Source: Salinispora tropica CNB-440
Lineage (GTDB): Bacteria > Actinomycetota > Actinomycetes > Mycobacteriales > Micromonosporaceae
NCBI RefSeq assembly: GCF_000016425.1
Contig: NC_009380.1
Coordinates: 1,306,144-1,370,143, forward strand
Length of the DNA: 64,000 nt
Reading direction: 5' to 3'
Shown: positions 61,455 through 64,000 of the stretch, in pieces
How positions within the stretch are numbered: the first letter of the stretch is position 1
Layout: every line of letters starts with the position of its first letter
Notes under the pieces: model-generated
Database searches by the model: none
The model's input: the letters and a program-made list of their open reading frames with translations, nothing else
What the model was told of the DNA's origin: nothing
Position numbers and translations under genes: made by a program

Positions 61455-62528
61455 GTGCGGGTGCTGGCGGCGATGTCGGGCGGCGTGGACTCCGCGGTCG
61501 CGGCGGCGCGGGCCGCCGAGGCGGGGCATGACGTGACCGGGGTGCACCTGGCTCTGGCCCGCAACCCACAGACCTATCGCACCGGCGCCCGGGGCTGCTG
61601 CACGCTGGAGGACTCCCGGGATGCCCGCCGGGCCGCCGACGTTCTGAGTATCCCGTTCTATGTGTGGGACATGGCTGACCGGTTCCAGGCCGACGTGGTG
61701 GACGACTTCGTCGCCGAGTACGCGGCCGGCCGTACCCCGAATCCCTGCCTTCGCTGCAACGAAAAGATCAAGTTTGCCGCGGTGCTGGACCGCGCCGTGG
61801 CCCTGGGCTTCGACGCCGTGGTCACCGGCCACCACGCGCGGCTCGGCGCCGACGGATTGCTGCGCCGGAGCGTCGATCTCGCCAAGGACCAGTCCTACGT
61901 GCTCGGCGTGCTCACCCGCGAGCAGCTAAGCCGGTCGATGTTCCCGCTGGGGGATTCGACGAAGACGCAGGTCCGCGCAGAGGCAACCCGCCGCGGTTTG
62001 GCGGTGGCCGACAAGCCGGACTCGCACGACATCTGCTTCGTCGCCGACGGGGACACCCGTGGCTTCCTCGCCCGGCGGCTCGGTACGACGCCCGGCGATG
62101 TCGTTGACGGCGACACCGGCGAGGTGGTGGGCCGGCACACCGGGGCATACGCCTACACCGTCGGGCAGCGGCGCGGGCTGCACCTGGACCGCCCGGCCCC
62201 GGACGGTCGCCCCCGCTACGTCCTGTCGATCACGCCGAAGACCAACACGGTGACGGTGGGCCCGGCCGAGGCGCTGGCGGTGTCCCAGGTGCAGGCGCGG
62301 CGTCCGGTGTGGATCGGCGGGCCCCGGCCGGCTGATCCGGTCGAGTGTGAGGTGCAGCTGCGCGCGCACGGTGACGTGGTGCCCGCGACCGTGGCGGTGA
62401 CCGACGACGGGCTCCGGGCCGAGCTGCATCAGCCGCTACGCGGGGTGGCGGCCGGCCAGGCGATCGTGGCGTACCGCCCGGACCCGGCGGGCGACATCGT
62501 GCTCGGCTCCGCCACCATCGCGGCCTGA
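61455..62528 (+). CDS. mnmA: tRNA-specific 2-thiouridylase
   Basis: 357 residues. The PP-loop is S-G-G-V-D-S (8-13), the catalytic cysteines are C98 (N-P-C-L-R-C) and C194 (S-H-D-I-C-F), and G-Q-R-R-G-L is present. It thiolates U34 of Lys, Glu and Gln tRNAs using sulfur from the neighbouring IscS. The GTG at 61455 is the conserved start ([13 protein letters not shown]). Confidence 0.95.
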   Translation: MRVLAAMSGGVDSAVAAARAAEAGHDVTGVHLALARNPQTYRTGARGCCTLEDSRDARRAADVLSIPFYVWDMADRFQADVVDDFVAEYAAGRTPNPCLRCNEKIKFAAVLDRAVALGFDAVVTGHHARLGADGLLRRSVDLAKDQSYVLGVLTREQLSRSMFPLGDSTKTQVRAEATRRGLAVADKPDSHDICFVADGDTRGFLARRLGTTPGDVVDGDTGEVVGRHTGAYAYTVGQRRGLHLDRPAPDGRPRYVLSITPKTNTVTVGPAEALAVSQVQARRPVWIGGPRPADPVECEVQLRAHGDVVPATVAVTDDGLRAELHQPLRGVAAGQAIVAYRPDPAGDIVLGSATIAA

Positions 62529-62580
62529 CCCACCCGGGTGGCCCGGCGGCGGTCGTCCAGGAATCGGATAGTCTTCGACC

Positions 62581-63588
62581 GTGAGTGATCAGCCGTGGCC
62601 GTGGCCCGCGGGTGCGGCGACCGGTGTCGGGTCGCTCCCCGGCACCGACATCGCGGAGGCTCAGCGGATCGCCCTCGGTGAGCTGCCCCTCCTCCCGCAC
62701 CTGCCCGAGTTGCCCGCCCGTGGTCCGGGCGCGGAGCTGATCGGCCGGACCGCCGGGTTGCTGGTGGAGCTACCGGTCGAGCTCTACGCCGCCCGGTGGC
62801 GCGTCGCCTCGCGCCCCGGTCGGGACCGGCGCCGGGCCCGGGACCTGATGGAGCGGGATCTGGACCAACTCGCCGCGCAGGCCGAGGCGTACGCCGGGCC
62901 GGTCAAGGTCCAGGTCGCCGGGCCGCTGACCCTCGCCGCGGGGGTGGAGCTGCCGGTGGGTGGCCGGTTGGTACGCGATCCCGGCGCGGTGCGGGACCTG
63001 GCCGAATCCCTGGCCGAAGGGGTGCGCGAGCACGTCGCTGCCGTCGCGCGTCGGCTACCGCGAGCCTCGGTGCTGCTGCAGCTGGACGAGCCGTCGTTGC
63101 CGGCGGTGCTCGCCGGGCGGGTGCCGACCGAGAGTGGGTTCGGGACGTATCAGCCGGTGGAGCCGGGCCGGGCCAGGACCCTGCTGCGCGAGGTCATCGC
63201 CGCGGCCGGAGTACCGGTTGTGGTGCACTGCTGTGCCCAGGACGTCCCGCTGGAGATGATCCGGGAGGTCGACGCGGTCGGTGTGGCCCTCGACCTCGAC
63301 CTGGTCACCGACCTGGATCCGCTGGGCGAGGCGATCGACGCCGGGCTGGGCCTACTGGCCGGCGTCGCGCCCACACGACCGGCGGTGGCCGGCGACCCAC
63401 CGACGTCGGCGCAGGTCGCCGAGCGGGTCCGCCGGCTCTGGGACCGCCTCGGGTTTCCCCGTCGGCAGCTCGCCGAGCAGGTTGTCATCACGCCGACCTG
63501 CGGGTTGGCGAACGCCTCTGGAGGGCACACTCGAGCGGTCCTCGCCGCCTGCCGGGACGCGGGACGGCGGTTGAGCGAGCAGGGGTGA
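62581..63588 (+). CDS. MetE C-terminal-like (cobalamin-independent methionine synthase family) protein
   Basis: 335 residues, only the C-terminal barrel of MetE. It contains V-G-S-L-P-G-T at the start, a V-V-H-C-C zinc-type motif and T-P-T-C-G-L-A with the third zinc ligand. The short form is found in actinobacteria next to mnmA and before ligA. Its methyl donor is unknown; it may use a B12 protein or another donor instead of folate. The GTG start gives M-S-D-Q-P-W-P-W-P, with no strong ribosome site. Confidence 0.85.
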   Translation: MSDQPWPWPAGAATGVGSLPGTDIAEAQRIALGELPLLPHLPELPARGPGAELIGRTAGLLVELPVELYAARWRVASRPGRDRRRARDLMERDLDQLAAQAEAYAGPVKVQVAGPLTLAAGVELPVGGRLVRDPGAVRDLAESLAEGVREHVAAVARRLPRASVLLQLDEPSLPAVLAGRVPTESGFGTYQPVEPGRARTLLREVIAAAGVPVVVHCCAQDVPLEMIREVDAVGVALDLDLVTDLDPLGEAIDAGLGLLAGVAPTRPAVAGDPPTSAQVAERVRRLWDRLGFPRRQLAEQVVITPTCGLANASGGHTRAVLAACRDAGRRLSEQG

Positions 63589-63860
63589 GCGACGCTGTCC
63601 GCGGGTGCGTCTGATTCGGGCAACCGCCACTGCCGGTAGTCCGGCGGCCCAGTGCGGCCTCACCGCTGTTGGCCTGGGCGGGGGGTCTGGCCGTAGTCTC
63701 CCGCCCAACACCAACCCCACCCGGCCGAGGTCACCCCCGCCGACCTGGTCGTCGCGACGGCGGCCACCATCGCGCCGCGCAAAGCCGTGGTCGGCGACGC
63801 CCCGGCGCCGGTGGACCTGGCTACGATCCGCCCCCGGCGAGCCCGCGTGCGACCGGACTG

Positions 63861-64000
63861 ATGGGCCGCACCTACCCCGCCGAGCAGTACGAACGCTGGT
63901 TCGTCCGCGACTGCGGCCGCCGCGGCCGCCGCAGCAACTCCACTACCCGGTGGTCCGATGGGCAGGTCTGCCGCAGGTGCCAGGACCGGTCGTTCCGCAC
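63861..64000 (+). CDS. Partial gene, possible zinc-finger N-terminus of an integrase/recombinase
   Basis: The frame is open to the window edge: M-G-R-T-Y-P-A-E-Q-Y-E-R-W-F-V-R-D-C-G-R-R-G-R-R, then W-S-D-G-Q-V-C-R-R-C. The Cys/Arg pattern with W-x-D-G-x-V-C-x-x-C resembles the zinc-finger start of actinobacterial site-specific recombinases. The ATG overlaps the stop (TGATG) of an upstream reading frame without a proper start, which reads P-A-D-L-V-V-A-T-A-A-T-I-A-P-R-K-A-V-V-G-D and may be the end of another remnant gene. Identification is tentative. Confidence 0.45.
   Translation, partial: MGRTYPAEQYERWFVRDCGRRGRRSNSTTRWSDGQVCRRCQDRSFR

Overview
The window is very GC-rich, uses GTG starts freely and ends almost every codon in G or C. 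Gene content (OmpR-type two-component system, many TetR regulators, actinobacterial MnmA/IscS/ETF cluster, DUF6232 proteins, an IlvG-like enzyme close to the mycobacterial one) points to an actinomycete chromosome, most likely Micromonosporaceae (Micromonospora/Salinispora type). This assignment is an inference from protein resemblance. No rRNA, tRNA, CRISPR array or complete insertion sequence was found.

Left part (1-12.8 kb): small redox and regulator modules. These are an oxidoreductase with a TetR gene; a broken saccharopine-dehydrogenase-like gene divergent from another TetR gene; an XRE-cupin regulator divergent from an oxidoreductase-methyltransferase fusion; an aromatic-type flavin monooxygenase divergent from its probable TetR repressor; a FadD-type acyl-CoA ligase; and an MFS transporter. 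Several intergenic regions carry clear inverted repeats that look like operators.

12.8-18.1 kb and 38.1-39.9 kb: three paralogous secreted proteins, each with seven RCC1-type repeats, an Ig-like domain and an LPxTG wall-sorting tail. They share a leader of about 104 bp with conserved spacing to the start codon. Two decayed genes with internal deletions (GNAT, cytochrome P450) flank the second copy.

18.2-24.7 kb: a large FAD/Fe-S dehydrogenase, a small membrane protein, a GH15 glucosidase/trehalase-like enzyme and a membrane-anchored SDR.

24.8-38.0 kb: the most coherent system in the window, a probable N-glycan foraging locus. A secreted GH85 endo-beta-N-acetylglucosaminidase would release high-mannose glycans. 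A sugar ABC importer (binding lipoprotein plus two permeases, no ATPase gene) would take them up. A cytoplasmic GH38 alpha-mannosidase would trim them, and a GH5 enzyme resembling the GH5_18 beta-mannosidases would split the remaining Man-beta-1,4-GlcNAc. A LacI-family repressor lies between the divergent arms, and matching 12-bp palindromes sit in front of both arms. A small protein of unknown function is translationally coupled to the mannosidase gene, and the operon ends at a 22-bp perfect hairpin.

40-55 kb: housekeeping and regulatory genes (DUF72 protein, two-component system, acetyltransferase, GH3 beta-N-acetylglucosaminidase divergent from a ROK protein, ABC ATPase, ribokinase-like kinase, glycosyltransferase, two DUF6232 proteins, enoyl-CoA hydratase, acetolactate-synthase-like enzyme). 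55-63.6 kb: conserved actinobacterial block etfB-etfA, P-type ATPase, iscS, mnmA, MetE-like protein. The last 140 bases open a partial gene resembling the zinc-finger N-terminus of actinobacterial recombinases, where ligA would often be expected.
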